Of a stretch of DNA of 64,000 bases, positions 22,490 through 32,800 are shown one piece after another. Every line of letters starts with the position of its first letter. The stretch's first letter is position 1. Where the stretch lies: assembly GCA_035610835.1 (NCBI GenBank), contig CM069457.1, forward strand, positions 20,764,658 to 20,828,657, given 5' to 3'. A model generated the notes under the pieces. The model made no database searches. It was not told where the DNA came from and saw only the letters and a list, made by a program, of their open reading frames with translations. A program made the translations under genes and the position numbers. The stretch is from Ophiura sarsii (lineage: Eukaryota > Echinodermata > Ophiuroidea > Amphilepidida > Ophiuridae).

Positions 22490-22545
22490 TTATGATATCA
22501 GTGAAAATAATGCCGTGTTTAGTTACATCATAATCTATAAAAATT
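22490..22545 (+). repeat. ~100-bp satellite, isolated unit
   Basis: TGATATCAGTGAAAATAATG and CGTGTTTAGTTACATCATAA match the satellite unit at 24648-24735 (GTGTTTAGTTACAGCATAA). It is a piece of the same array stranded between the RTE remnant and the foldback at 22546. Confidence 0.55.
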
Positions 22546-22866
22546 GTTACATCTACTTAAATAAATCAGTGGGAGTCGATTGCCTTATTTTTATTGAGTA
22601 AGCTGAACAAGCATATTTAAGTTATACGTACCTATTATTTAAGTTTAGAAAAAACTCACTTGATATTAATAGGTGAAACATAAATATAGTGAGTAAAAAC
22701 AGCCAGTAATTGGTTCTCACTATATTTATGTTTGAACTACTAATATGAAATGAGTTTTTCTAAACTTAAATAATAAGTACGTATAACTTAAATATATCTG
22801 CTTGTTCAGCTTACTTAATAAAAATAAGGCAATCGACTCCCACTGATTTTTTAAAGTAGATTTAAC
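22546..22866. mobile_element. 320-bp palindromic MITE
   Basis: The left arm starts GTTACATCTACTTAAATAAA and continues TCAGTGGGAGTCGATTGCC. The right arm ends GGCAATCGACTCCCACTGA and AAAGTAGATTTAAC. The arms pair throughout, including AAATATAGTGAG against CTCACTATATTT flanking a centre near 22705. No coding content is present. The frame at 22726-23010 uses the right arm. Confidence 0.85.
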
Positions 22867-23463
22867 ACATTTTGTGTGTATGTATATTGATTGCTGCATG
22901 CTGTAACTCAATATTATTATGTAGAAGCTACTAATTACCGCACATTTTTTATCGCTTGGCAACCAGGTGGTTGGGGGCATTGACTCTTTGATGTGTATGT
23001 TCTTGCACAATGTACTTGCATTTACATTATTTAGAGAACAATCATTTACTTTTTATAACAAGTTGAGACTATACATATCAATACACATTCCATGGTGTTA
23101 AATTAATGAATCTACTTATTTTAAGAAAAATAATAGGTTTAAATGAATAAAAGGTGCAAATTAGCCCATTAGCATAATTGAAATGGTACATATGAGCGCC
23201 GGTGCTAATTTTTTTACCATTGCAATTATGATTATGAGTGATTTGCGCAATTTACTTGGCTAATAAAGGCCGAGTAATATTATGCAAATTAGCTCCAGAC
23301 TGATTTTTGGAAACATGAGTTGTTACTACATTATTTGAGTAATTTGAGTGAACTGAAACGATTTGCATTAGTAATACTTAAAATAAATTGCTCGTTATAC
23401 GCAAATGTTCATCTGATCTTTATGGTTGTAATCATTTAGGCTATATTAAGTATAGATCAAAAT
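22867..23463. other. TGAGTAA/GAGTATTT-rich AT sequence
   Basis: TTGCTGTAACTCAATATTAT at about 22909 resembles the 112-bp repeat at 23464, so a diverged copy of that target repeat lies here. The rest is low-complexity AT sequence with frequent TTTGAGTAA words and no supported gene. Confidence 0.4.
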
Positions 23464-23575
23464 ATTATCTCGTTGACCTAATGTAATTATATCGATTGCT
23501 GTAACTCAAAATATATATGTAGAAGATACTGAATATTTTTAGTAATAAAACAAAGTGATTTATTTGAGTATTTGC
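23464..23575 (+). repeat. 112-bp direct repeat, left copy
   Basis: It starts ATTATCTCGTTGACCTAATG and ends TTATTTGAGTATTTGC. It matches 24018-24129 with a single substitution seen (AATG versus AACG). The two copies flank a poly(A)-tailed insertion and look like an unusually long target-site duplication. Confidence 0.9.
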
Positions 23576-24017
23576 GGATAGCTATCTACTGAAGAGCATA
23601 TTTACAGACGATTGCATAATAATAATAATAACATAACATATAAAAGTACATTGATTGCTAGTATTATAGATAGCATATTATTACAGTTACAGAAGCTCCT
23701 CAATTCAGAGCGCCACCAACATCTGCTCCCTGCAAAACCCGCAATAACGTATTCCCTCAGGAACCAGAAAAAATACCAGGAGCCAAAAACAAGAACTGGC
23801 AGATATTACAACTCAACTATCCCATATGTCATTCGTCTTTTAAATCAATGTTAGCTGTTTATAATATTATGTATATATATATTTCTGTATTTTTACTATG
23901 TATGATATGTAACTTGTAAGCCAGTGTCATCAGCTGTGCTGTTTTGCTGGCATTTGTATACCATGAATAAATAAATATAAATAAATAAATTAGGACTACC
24001 AAAAAAAAAAAAAAAAA
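23576..24017 (+). mobile_element. poly(A)-tailed retro-insertion with LINE C-terminal remnant
   Basis: A 442-bp insertion ends in AATAAATAAATATAAATAAA and about 18 A residues. Its frame (23612-23854) contains SLRNQKKYQEPKTRTGRYYN and IPYVIRLLNQ, resembling the R.RYRNSF.P..IRLWN block at the end of CR1/Jockey-type reverse transcriptases. It appears to be a 5'-truncated LINE copy. Near-identical 112-bp flanks imply recent insertion. Confidence 0.72.
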
Positions 24018-24129
24018 ATTATCTCGTTGACCTAACGTAATTATATCGATTGCTGTAACTCAAAATATATATGTAGAAGATACTGAATATTTTTAGTAAT
24101 AAAACAAAGTGATTTATTTGAGTATTTGC
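24018..24129 (+). repeat. 112-bp direct repeat, right copy
   Basis: Right-hand partner of the repeat at 23464-23575, beginning directly at the end of the insertion's poly(A). After TATTTGC the two flanks diverge (AAATAATC here, GGATAGCT in the insertion). Confidence 0.9.
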
Positions 24130-24644
24130 AAATAATCATTTTGAGTAAGATGTACATGACATATATGTGTGTTTTGGGGGTTTTTTTAGTGAAAATTGAG
24201 TTATGTCAAAAAGTTAGAAATGAGTAATAGCTACTCATAAATTACATTTATTCTGTCCTTGTTGGTTTTACGAATTATTTTGCTGTTATAACTTGAATTT
24301 ATTGAGTTTGATTAATGTTCATCGATTTCAGTCTGGTTTACTCAAAGGTATCAATAAATGCAACAAAACGGTTGAATTAAGTAACAGCAACAATTTGTTA
24401 AATGAGTAATTTGTACTAATTTCTTGTCATTTTTACCGGCACTTAATATCCATACGTTTGTGTTGTTAACATTACTCGAATAAATTATGTTAGTCTTATT
24501 TTGTCAATTTTGAGTCGATGGTTTTTATGTTTTTTGAGTAATATTTTTTTTATTTATTGAATTGAGTATTTACAAATAATCATTTTTGAGTCACAATTAC
24601 TTGACGCAATGATCATTTTTTGAGTGTATACATGAGTCACACTA
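24130..24644. other. AT-rich DNA with TGAGTAA words
   Basis: Low-complexity AT sequence with recurring AAATAATCATTTTGAGTAA phrases (24129 and 24574) and no supported gene. Confidence 0.4.
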
Positions 24645-25020
24645 TGTCTGTTGTCTTCAGTGATTGTATTATGATGTAACTGTAATCATGTTGAAAATAA
24701 TGTTGTGTTTAGTTACAGCATAAACTATAAATGAATCTATAGTAATTCTGATATCTTCAGTAGATAGCATATAGTGTAAATATAATCACGTTGAACGTTG
24801 AACAATGATACATGTGCTTAGTTTAATCGTATTGTGAACCATACATAAATTACAACTATTTAAATATGTTACTTTCAGTAAATAGCATATCGTATAAGCG
24901 TAATCCTGTTGAAAACAATGGTATGGGTTTGGTTTCAGGATCCGTGTTATCTTCAGCAGATAACATATTGTTTATAACTGAATGTCTACTATTTATGTTA
25001 TCTTCAGTAGAAATGTGTGA
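24645..25020 (+). repeat. ~100-bp satellite, right block
   Basis: Four to five units begin with TTATCTTCAGTAGATAACAT variants (24650, 24750, 24866, 24947 and a partial at 25000). Each continues TATTGTGTAA, TAATCCTGTTGAAAACAATG and GTTTAGTTTCAGGAT. Unit length varies from about 80 to 115 bp. It is the right half of the array split by the 22.05-24.64 kb insertions. Confidence 0.75.
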
Positions 25021-25259
25021 CCGGCGCAAAAACAGACGGGTCGGTGCATCTCCTTTAGGTCATGTTTTACTACATCGGCACCCCAAAACGACGGTTCCGT
25101 TACATTGTTTTTGTCTTTAGACTATTGTATTTGTGTAATCCTCTAAGAGATTGGCTTGTGTTTTGGGCTTTTTATTTAATACCCTTTACTAATCTGATGA
25201 GAAGAAAATAATCTAGTATCGCATTGGATTTAATTAATACAGCTCGTTAAAGCATAATT
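25021..25259. other. unassigned DNA
   Basis: No supported gene or repeat. The 84-codon frame at 24866-25120 starts inside the satellite. Confidence 0.35.
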
Positions 25260-25403
25260 GAGGAAGTGGAGAAGGAGGAAGTGGAGGAGGAGGAAGTGGA
25301 GGAGGAGGAAGTGGAGGAGGAGGAAGTGGAGGAGGAGGAAGTGGAGGAGGAGGAAGTGGAGGAGGAGGAAGTGGAGGAGGAGGAAGTGGAGGAGGAGGAG
25401 GAG
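25260..25403 (+). repeat. 15-bp GGAGGAGGAGGAAGT minisatellite
   Basis: About nine near-perfect 15-bp units occupy this tract. One frame would read (GGGGS)n and another (EEVEE)n, but stops lie just upstream and no start is present, so there is no sign of coding. One strand is all purine except for a single T per unit. Confidence 0.9.
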
Positions 25404-26438
25404 ATAACTGTCTGATATATGGGTAAAAATGGAGCGATGTCCTGTAATTGAGCTTTCTATTTCTTAGTCTTATGTCAGTTTAGTTCCAAATGATGCGAAA
25501 ATGCTTTACTGGTTCACAATTTATACAACCATACTTTCCAAGATTGGGCAGCCCTCCTCCTGAATAGGAATTTGAGCGGTTAGGCGAAATTCCAAAGTGT
25601 TCCACCCGGCGTGCAATTTTTTCGAGGATAAAATGGACCCAGGCTATATACGCAGCCGAATATACACCGGGTGTCAAGGCTACTTCTTAACAACTAGCTT
25701 TTTCACCCTTGTCAATAACTCATAACTCGCCTTTCGCCCTTGTCAACAACTCGCCGAAACTCACAGATTATAATATCAAGTGACAAGCTTTGAAAACAAA
25801 ATGCTCTAGGCTATAGCTCAAAACATACGAGCGAAATGTAAACCGATAATATTATCATTCTATGACTGTAAATAAAAATGTTTTGACGCGATATTCAACA
25901 AAGTTAATTGTGCTTCATTGAGCACAAATAAACAACTTTACCGGTGAGTATAGCATAACACATTGGAACGTATTGGTATAAAGACGTATGCGTCATGATG
26001 AGAAACATCAGGTGACGACCCCTCCCTTGTACGTGCCTGACCGACCCTTTTTCCGAATTTAAGATTTTTGTGTGTGTGATTGTAACCGCATTATTTTTAT
26101 TTATTTTTGCTTTTTGTTATAATTTTGAAATGTTTTAAAAAAACACCTTTCTTTTGGGGGTTGAAATTTCCCTAAAATGTTCACAGCAAATGTGGGAGAA
26201 AATAAAGGAACGCCCGACCCACCCTTTCCTAAGTGGTCCATTTACACATGGTTTACACCACAAAGCTTAATAATCAAATATATTTATAGATCTGTGTGAT
26301 TTGCCCGGGGTTTATTCGTCGCCATATAGAGCGATGCAGAATGAGTGTGCAAACGTGGTATTGTTATCAAATTATTCGCTTGATTTTGCACGCAATATTA
26401 CTCTATGGAAATCAAACAACTCATTTAGAGCGAATTTG
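25404..26438. other. unassigned DNA
   Basis: A minus frame ending at 25677 and a plus frame at 26301 share a short PGVYS-like start, because CACCCGGTGTATATTCG-type sequence occurs in inverted orientation at about 25653-25675 and 26304-26324. This may be a weak inverted repeat. No domain was recognised. Confidence 0.3.
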
Positions 26439-28731
26439 TATGGGCGGCCATTTAGGTCAAAAAGGTGTCAAACACAAATAAAGGTCTCAAATGATGATTA
26501 AGGGCTCAAATACACGTTAAGGTGTCAAATGTTGACAAAGAAGTCAACATCTAACGTGTATTTGACCCCTTTATGAGACCTTTTAAGGTCACGTTAAAAC
26601 GTGTATTTGAGCCCTTAATCATCATTTGAGACCATTATTTGTATTTGACACCTTTATTAACATTTGACACCTTGATTAACATTTAACACCTTTATCTGTT
26701 TGACCACCCCTTTATGAAAGTTTGAGACCTTATCTGTATTTGACGCCTTAATCAACATTTTACACCTGGACGTGTATTTGAGCCCTTCATCATAATTTTG
26801 ACCTTTTTGAACTTTTTGGCGGGCCATAATACTTCACGCCTTTATGACCTACTCTGCGCCGAGCCGCCGACAGGGTCAAAAAGGTCTCAAATCTCGTTAA
26901 GATGTCAAAACACGTTAAAGGCAAAACCGTGTTTAAGGCCTCAGGCAGGCAGTCTTGTTTGTTTCTCGTAAAATCAGTTTGGGAAATAATTTTTCTTGTT
27001 TCTCGAAAAATAGTTGTATTTAAAATAAAAAAAATCTTGTTTCGCGTAAAATGTTTGAATTTTGTGTAGTTTCATAAAAAAAAAATGTTTGCCATAATAA
27101 AAAAAAATCTTGTTTCTCGTATTTTGTTAAACAAATATTTGTGGCAATAATTAAAAAAATATTGTTTCTCGTAAAATGTTTGATTTTTTTTTATAAAAAA
27201 AAATTGTTTGCCATAATTTAAAAAAATCTTGTTTCTCGTATTTTGTTAAACAAAAATTTTAAATCTTGTTTCTCGCAATGTATTAGTATTATTTTTAAAT
27301 TTAGAAGTACAAATTAAATTATGCCCTAACAAAGTTTAAAAAAATAATAATAAAGGCAAAACTGCAAGTCTCAACATATGGTGAGTGGGAGAGGTAATGA
27401 TGGTGAGGGGGTAAAAGAAGGGGCAGAAAGATCTGGTCGACGTTTCGACTGGATATACCAGTCTTGATCAAGTATAGGTAGAGCAAGACAGTATTTGCTA
27501 ATAAGCAAAATACAAGGCGAGCTCATAAAAGTCAGTGTGCATACACAGGTATGTAAAACACACCAGGGCAGTTGTTGTTCCCTTGAGATAGAGAGACATA
27601 TTGTCAGTTTTAAAATACTGACAATATTTTCGAGAAACAAGATGTATTTTAATTTACATCCATTTTTAATTTAATTTTTAATTTACAAATATTTTGTTTA
27701 AAGATTCGTTTTATTATGGTATTATTTAGGTATATTCATTAATATTAACATTTATTAACCTTTATCAGTATTTGAACATTTGAGACATTTTGACCCTTTC
27801 AGTGCTAAAGCGAAAGGCTCAACAATGTTAAAAGGTCCACCAAAGGGTCAAACAGGCCTAAATGGCTTGCCAAATATTTAAACAAAATACGAGAAACAAT
27901 GTTTTTTTTAAATTATGGCCAAAATATTTTTTTTATAAATCTAAAAAACATTCAAACATTTTACGAGAAATACGATTTTTTTAAAAGAAAATACAACACC
28001 TATTGTTCGAGAAACAAGAAAAATGATGTCCAAAACTGATTTTATTTTTCGAGAACAAACAAGACTGCCTGCCTGAGGCCTTAAACGCGGTTTTTCCCTT
28101 TACGGAGTTTTGACATCTTAACTAGTTTTGAGACCTTTTTGACCCTGTCGGCGCAGAAGCCTTAGGTCATAAAGGTATTATGGCCCGCCAAAAGGGTAAA
28201 AAAGGTCTCAATGGCGTCTTTTGACGCCTTGTCGTGTTTGTAAATTACATTTTAGTGCTTTTGGCGTGTTTTGACAGCTTATTGTGTTTTTGACCTTTTT
28301 CGTGTTTTCTCTGTATTTGAGATCCTAATGCGCTTTTCACGTCTTTATCTGATTTTGAGACCTTTATCAATATTTGAGACCTTATACAGTAGTTGACATC
28401 TTTATCAACATTTGAGACCTTTATGTGTATATGACAGCCCTTTCGACATGTGAGACCTTAGTTTGTAGTTGACCCCTTTATCAACATTTGACATCTTTAA
28501 CGTGTATTTGAGCCCTTTATCATCATTTGAGACCTTTATCTGTATTTGACCCCTTAATCAACATTTGAGACCATTATTTGTAGTTGACACCTTTACCAAC
28601 AGTCGACACCTTTATCTGTTTGACCCCTTTATTAACATTTGACACCTTTATCTGTATTTGACCACCCCTTTATGAACGTTTGAGACCTTTATTTGTATTT
28701 GAGACCTTTTTGACCCAAATGGCCGCCCATA
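26439..28731. mobile_element. 2.3-kb foldback element with minisatellite arms
   Basis: The termini are TATGGGCGGCCATTTAGGTC and the inverted GACCCAAATGGCCGCCCATA. Each arm is about 1 kb. The outer part is a ~23-bp tandem repeat of the type TTGACACCTTTATCAACAT / TTGAGACCTTTATCTGTAT, in opposite orientation on the two sides. Inside lies CAGGCAGGCAGTCTTGTTTG, inverted on the right, and then repeats of TCTTGTTTCTCGTAAAATG and their complements. The centre (27360-27620) is unrelated and appears inserted. Tandem-repeat arms are typical of Foldback-type elements. No transposase is encoded. Confidence 0.85.
27360..27620 (-). other. foreign centre with a degenerate hammerhead-like motif
   Basis: This segment is unlike the arms. 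On the minus strand, 27472 to 27435 reads TTGATCAAGACTGG, loop TATA, then CCAGTCGAAACGTCGACC. The GAAAC box and a 6-bp stem II are as in Penelope-type and LINE-associated hammerhead ribozymes. The CUGANGA box, however, reads TTGATCA, with two core differences. It is probably a dead ribozyme from a Penelope-like element. The 89-codon frame across it shows no domain. Confidence 0.4.
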
Positions 28732-29205
28732 ATATGTGCTACACAGTGCTTAAAAATATCTTACAAGGAGAGTAACAGATCTATGCCAATAACTCAGTCT
28801 AATTTTCATATAGCTATACCACCGATGTTTTATAAAATGCAGATTGTGTTGATATTTTTTCCTCCTTAATCTACGTTAATTTAAAATATCGCGCTCCTTA
28901 CACACAGAGAAAAGAAATGTAAAAAATATATATGTAAAATGAAATATGTAAATTATTACACAACTTATGTAAAAATCAATCAAAAGGGATTACAAATTTC
29001 GCGTGTAAATTTAAAATTACATTACTGAAATATAATATGTCTAGTTTACCCGAGTTGTGTAATAATTACATGCACATTATGCAAAACGCCAAAAAGTACG
29101 TTTTGTAATTTACTGCATGTAAAACGGCGCTAAACAGTACGTTTTGTAAAACATTATTTAATTTATCGCGTCACAATGGCGACGTCTGTTGCGGAATACA
29201 CGGAG
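28732..29205. other. AT-rich DNA with GTGTAA words
   Basis: Many short words such as ATGTAAAAT, TTACACAAC and TGTGTAATAATTAC recur here and again at 29630-29890, suggesting that both sides belong to one diverged element around the inverted arms at 29206-29622. No gene is supported. Confidence 0.4.
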
Positions 29206-29622
29206 GTGGGGACTTGAAAAGTATATTGAGAAATTTGAAGGTAATAAAGAGAGTTTGCTATTTATTTCTTGATTTCTGATAAGACTATATAACCAGGAAG
29301 TAATGGAAGCTAGGTTTTAAAAATAGGGACATAGTTTTGTACACAATTTGGATAATACATTGAACATTGCATGCATGTCTCGCCCGTGCGTTGCGGCGCT
29401 GTTACACAATTATCAGTGGCACCCCTTCATGAGTTTACATGTACATAGCTCAAAAATCCCTGTGCTACTTAGTCATGGTAACATGGTGAATAGCAGGTGC
29501 ATTATATATTTAGCTTACAAAAAACCTAGCTTCCATTACTTCCAGGTTATATAGTCTTATCAAAAATCAAGAAATGAGTAGCAAACTCTTCATATTTCAA
29601 AATATACTCTTCAAGTCCCCAC
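29206..29622. mobile_element. inverted repeat pair, ~110-bp arms
   Basis: The left arm (29206-29320) reads GTGGGGACTTGAA ... CAGGAAGTAATGGAAGCTAGG. The right arm (29519-29622) reads CCTAGCTTCCATTACTTCC ... TTCAAGTCCCCAC. The spacer is about 200 bp. This is probably a foldback MITE or part of a larger element marked by GTGTAA words on both sides. A run of about 20 G follows at 29894-29913. Confidence 0.78.
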
Positions 29623-29913
29623 TTGAATGTTTTACATACTCAAGTTGTGTAAAATTGTACACAATTAAGATGTACGTATAGAACCTCCCAACAATATAAG
29701 TAACATGATTGTATACATACAAATGAAGTAAAATAATACATAGCAAATAGATAAAAAAGATACACAACAATTTGGTAAAAAGAAGTTAACTAAACAGTTG
29801 TGTAAACTTATTTACTTGGCTGCAAAGTAATTGTTTACGTACTTGTTTGGTAAAAGTTTACACAATTGTGTAAAATTGTACACAGCTTGTGTAGGGGGGG
29901 GGGGGGGGGGGGG

Positions 29914-30131
29914 TGTAATTCCCTATTAAAAGGAAGTTACTAAATTATGTCATCATAAACCAAACTAGAGTATGTCTTTTTGAAATCCATGAAAATGAGT
30001 GAAAACACTCAAAACATGTTTGCAACCATAGATAAGAATCACACTATTTACCGATGGATATGGCCAATGATTCTGATTGAGGTTTGTTTGTGCGTTTGAT
30101 TTTAAAGTAGCAAAAATGCCATTGTAGTCAC
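29914..30131. other. unassigned DNA
   Basis: No supported feature. Confidence 0.35.
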
Positions 30132-30515
30132 TTAAAGGCATATTATGTGATCTTTTCCAGAGAGCGCCCTCTATTCATGATTTTTTTTTAGAAAGTAGAT
30201 TTTCTTGCAGATTTACATTTTTGATCATAAATCGTACATACATTCCAAGTTACAGAGCGCTACGATTCCTAATTACCTCAAAATCATGGTTTTAGAGTGA
30301 ATTCAGAGTGAAAATATAAACTGTCGTGTTAACACGACAGTTTATTTTCACTCTAAAACCATGATTTTGAAGTAAATAAGAATCGTATCACCCTGTAACT
30401 TGGAATGTATGTACGATTTATGATCAGAAATGTAAATCTGCAAGAAAATCTGCTTTCAATTTTTTTTTTTGATGTTGAGGGTGTTCCCTGGAAAGATCAC
30501 ATAATATACCTTTAA
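30132..30515. mobile_element. 384-bp TTAA-bounded palindromic MITE
   Basis: The ends are TTAAAGGCATATTATGTGAT and ATCACATAATATACCTTTAA. The arms pair along the full length, including AAATCGTACATACATTCCAA against TTGGAATGTATGTACGATTT. The centre is the perfect palindrome AAACTGTCGTGTTAACACGACAGTTT. Its right TTAA is also the left TTAA of the next MITE. Confidence 0.88.
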
Positions 30516-31192
30516 GGAAGTTTTTGATTTGATTTTTTTGAATTTTGTGAGTGCTGTAATTATTGAACTATTAATCAAATGCATATAAAAGTATACATTT
30601 TTGGAAAGGAAATGGATCAGAGAATTCAAATTTGGCGTCATTTTTGACCAAAAAAGTAGATTTTGTTGAGAAAATCACAAAATTCAATTTTTTTGACCCA
30701 CATTTTTTGAACAAAGCTAACAAAAATAATTTTGAGTTAAAAAATGGCAAAATCACTTTATAATGATGTTAAGACACTAATGAAGGGACGATTTGTTTAA
30801 AAAACCTAATCTAATATTTTTGAAAATTTTGAGCAAAAAGTGCAAAAAAACGTGCAAAAATTGTTGTTGTTTTTTTTAACACTTTTTTGTCAACATTTCA
30901 AAAAATATTGGATTAGGTTAAACAAAAAAAGTCCCTTCATTAGTGTCTTAACATCATCATCAAGTGATTTGGGCATTTTCAACTCAAAATTATGTTTGTT
31001 AGCTTTGTTCAAAAAAATTGGGTCAAAAAAGTGATTTTGTTGTTGTGATTTTCTCAAAAAATCAACATTTTTAGTCAACATTGATGCCAAATTTTGATCC
31101 ATTTCCTTTCCAAAAAGGTATACTTTTATATACATTTGAGTCATGGTTCAATAATTACAGCACTAACAAAATTCAACAAAAAACTTCCTTAA
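30512..31192. mobile_element. ~680-bp TTAA-bounded palindromic MITE
   Basis: The ends are TTAAGGAAGTTTTTGATTTG and, inverted, CAACAAAAAACTTCCTTAA. The arms match across the length: AAAGTATACATTTTTGGAAA against TTTCCAAAAAGGTATACTTT, and GACACTAATGAAGGGAC against GTCCCTTCATTAGTGTC. It abuts the previous MITE and shares its TTAA. The arms are extremely AT-rich. The frames at 30571-31144 come from them. Confidence 0.88.
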
Positions 31193-31236
31193 GTCCCCAC
31201 TTAAATGCCTGTTTAAACAATGTTAAATATGTTTCT

Positions 31237-31769
31237 TATAAACACAACACCAAAAGTAAGTCCCCCCCTAAACAATTCGTCATAACATCGTAATATAAAA
31301 CATTTTACCAATAAAACTTAGTTAGAAATAATCCTATGACTGTTTCCTAAGTGGTGTTTGAAAATGAAAGATGTCCATGACTTCATGGCTGAATAAGCTC
31401 CAAAATAAGACAAAAACTGCCCTTCTCAAAAGTCACAACTCACTATGCTAATATCTGAGCCAAGAATGGGATTTACATGGCTGAATGATCATGAATTGAT
31501 TACACATTACAGTAAATTTTGCTCAGCCACGGGTACTTTTCCATTAGTGAGAAGCAATTCATAAACTTTTGTGATTTTTGAGAAGGGCAGTTTTTGTCTT
31601 CCATTTGAGCTCATTCAGCCATGAAGTAATGGAAATCTTTCATTTTCAAACATCACTTAGGAAACAGTCATAGGATTATTTCTAACTAAGTTTTATTGGT
31701 AAAATGTTTTATATTACGATGTTATGACGAATTGTTTAGGGGGGACTTACTTTTGGTGTTGTGTTTATA
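31237..31769. mobile_element. 533-bp foldback MITE with ~150-bp arms
   Basis: The termini are TATAAACACAACACCAAAAG and the inverted CTTTTGGTGTTGTGTTTATA. Near-perfect pairing continues for about 150 bp (TAAGTCCCCCCCTAAACAAT, ACTGTTTCCTAAG against CTTAGGAAACAGT, GAAAATGAAAG against CTTTCATTTTC). The high arm identity suggests it is the youngest of the local MITEs. A TA duplication is likely. Confidence 0.9.
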
Positions 31770-31992
31770 TGTGATTGAAAAGGTGAATAGGCAATTGTAT
31801 TTGAAAGCTGCAACTTTGAGGAGAATGTTATTATGTTCAGATATACTCACACGTGTTGATATCTCATTTACAAATAAAATAAACAAAATGGCTATTAGAG
31901 GTCAAATGTTATCAGATCACTTTGACAGAGTTGAACAAATTATTTTCTTAGGGAATAATCTAAGTTACATCCTTCATACTCAGCTTAGGTAA
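31770..31992 (+). other. possible exon beside a MITE
   Basis: Just right of the MITE, the plus frame reads IEKVNRQLYLKAATLRRMLL, continues through FTNKINKMAIRGQML, and ends GNNLSYILHTQLR. It stops at an in-frame TAA that overlaps CTTAG|GTAAGA, a good splice-donor match. The composition looks more protein-like than neighbouring frames. No family was recognised. It could be a host exon with the MITE in its upstream intron, or a transposase scrap. The methionine at 31696 lies in the MITE arm and is not a credible start. Confidence 0.3.
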
Positions 31993-32011
31993 GATCATTT
32001 TACTAATGTAG

Positions 32012-32800
32012 AGGAGAGTGGGGAGTGTATACGCCCTATGAGCAGGTTCGCCCACCACGCGATTCTCATTTTTGCGGCCACTGGTTGAATTTGGCGAACA
32101 CACAATAGATAAAGTAGTATGTTGCAAGCTTCCCATATTAACGTGGCAGATCACCGTAACATGTTTGTCAACTTATCATCCAAAAACCAGTTTTGCCTCG
32201 CAAAAGTGAATTTTCTTCCATTTTTCATTTTTTTTTCAAAGATATTCACAGAAAAGGTTTTAATGTAAATTATCATTAGGTAGGTATGGGATTGATTATG
32301 GATGTGATGCAGTTAACAACCCATCAATGTATGTGGGCCATCCGTGGTACAGGTCAATGCACTTATTGCGTTATATGGGGCACATACGCCCCATGATGAT
32401 GGGGCAGGTTCGCCAAAAGGGATTTATATAGCCAATAGGGATTTACATAGTTATGATTTTGCATAATTTCAAAATTGTAATTTTCCTCTTACAGGATAAT
32501 TGTAATTATAAAAATATTTATCAGGAATGGAGTAACACTAATATTAGAGGAGAATGTTTCAAAATGTGGTATTTCTTATTACTTTTAAATTCTGAACGAG
32601 TATGTTCCGCAAAAGTGCCCCACCCCTATATTTTGAACCCCTACATTTTATTTTGGAATAAAATAACGAAGAATAACGAATCTATGTCTATTGGAAATTA
32701 TGGTACTTTGTGTAGCCTAATTCTGTAATTCTGAGCCTAGGGCGAACTTGCCCCGGCCTATGAGCGAACCTACCCCAGCGTCGGGCAAGTTCGCCCTTTT
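32012..32800. repeat. GGGGCAAGTTCGCCC-type repeat element
   Basis: Words of the type GCAGGTTCGCCC, GGGGCAGGTTCGCC and GGGCGAACTTGCCCC occur at about 32040, 32400, 32741 and 32783 in both orientations. CCTATGAGC lies beside those at both ends. This suggests a non-autonomous element bounded by inverted short repeats. The 91-codon frame at 32453-32728 is inside it and shows no domain. Exact ends are uncertain. Confidence 0.5.

Noticed and set aside
25260..25403. A frame that would encode a (GGGGS)n linker-like peptide
   Set aside because: It is a 15-bp minisatellite. A stop lies just upstream, there is no start codon, and there are no flanking coding features.
30456..31293. Cluster of six short ORFs, Phe/Lys/Asn-rich
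   Set aside because: They come from the AT-rich arms of two adjacent MITEs and mirror each other on opposite strands.
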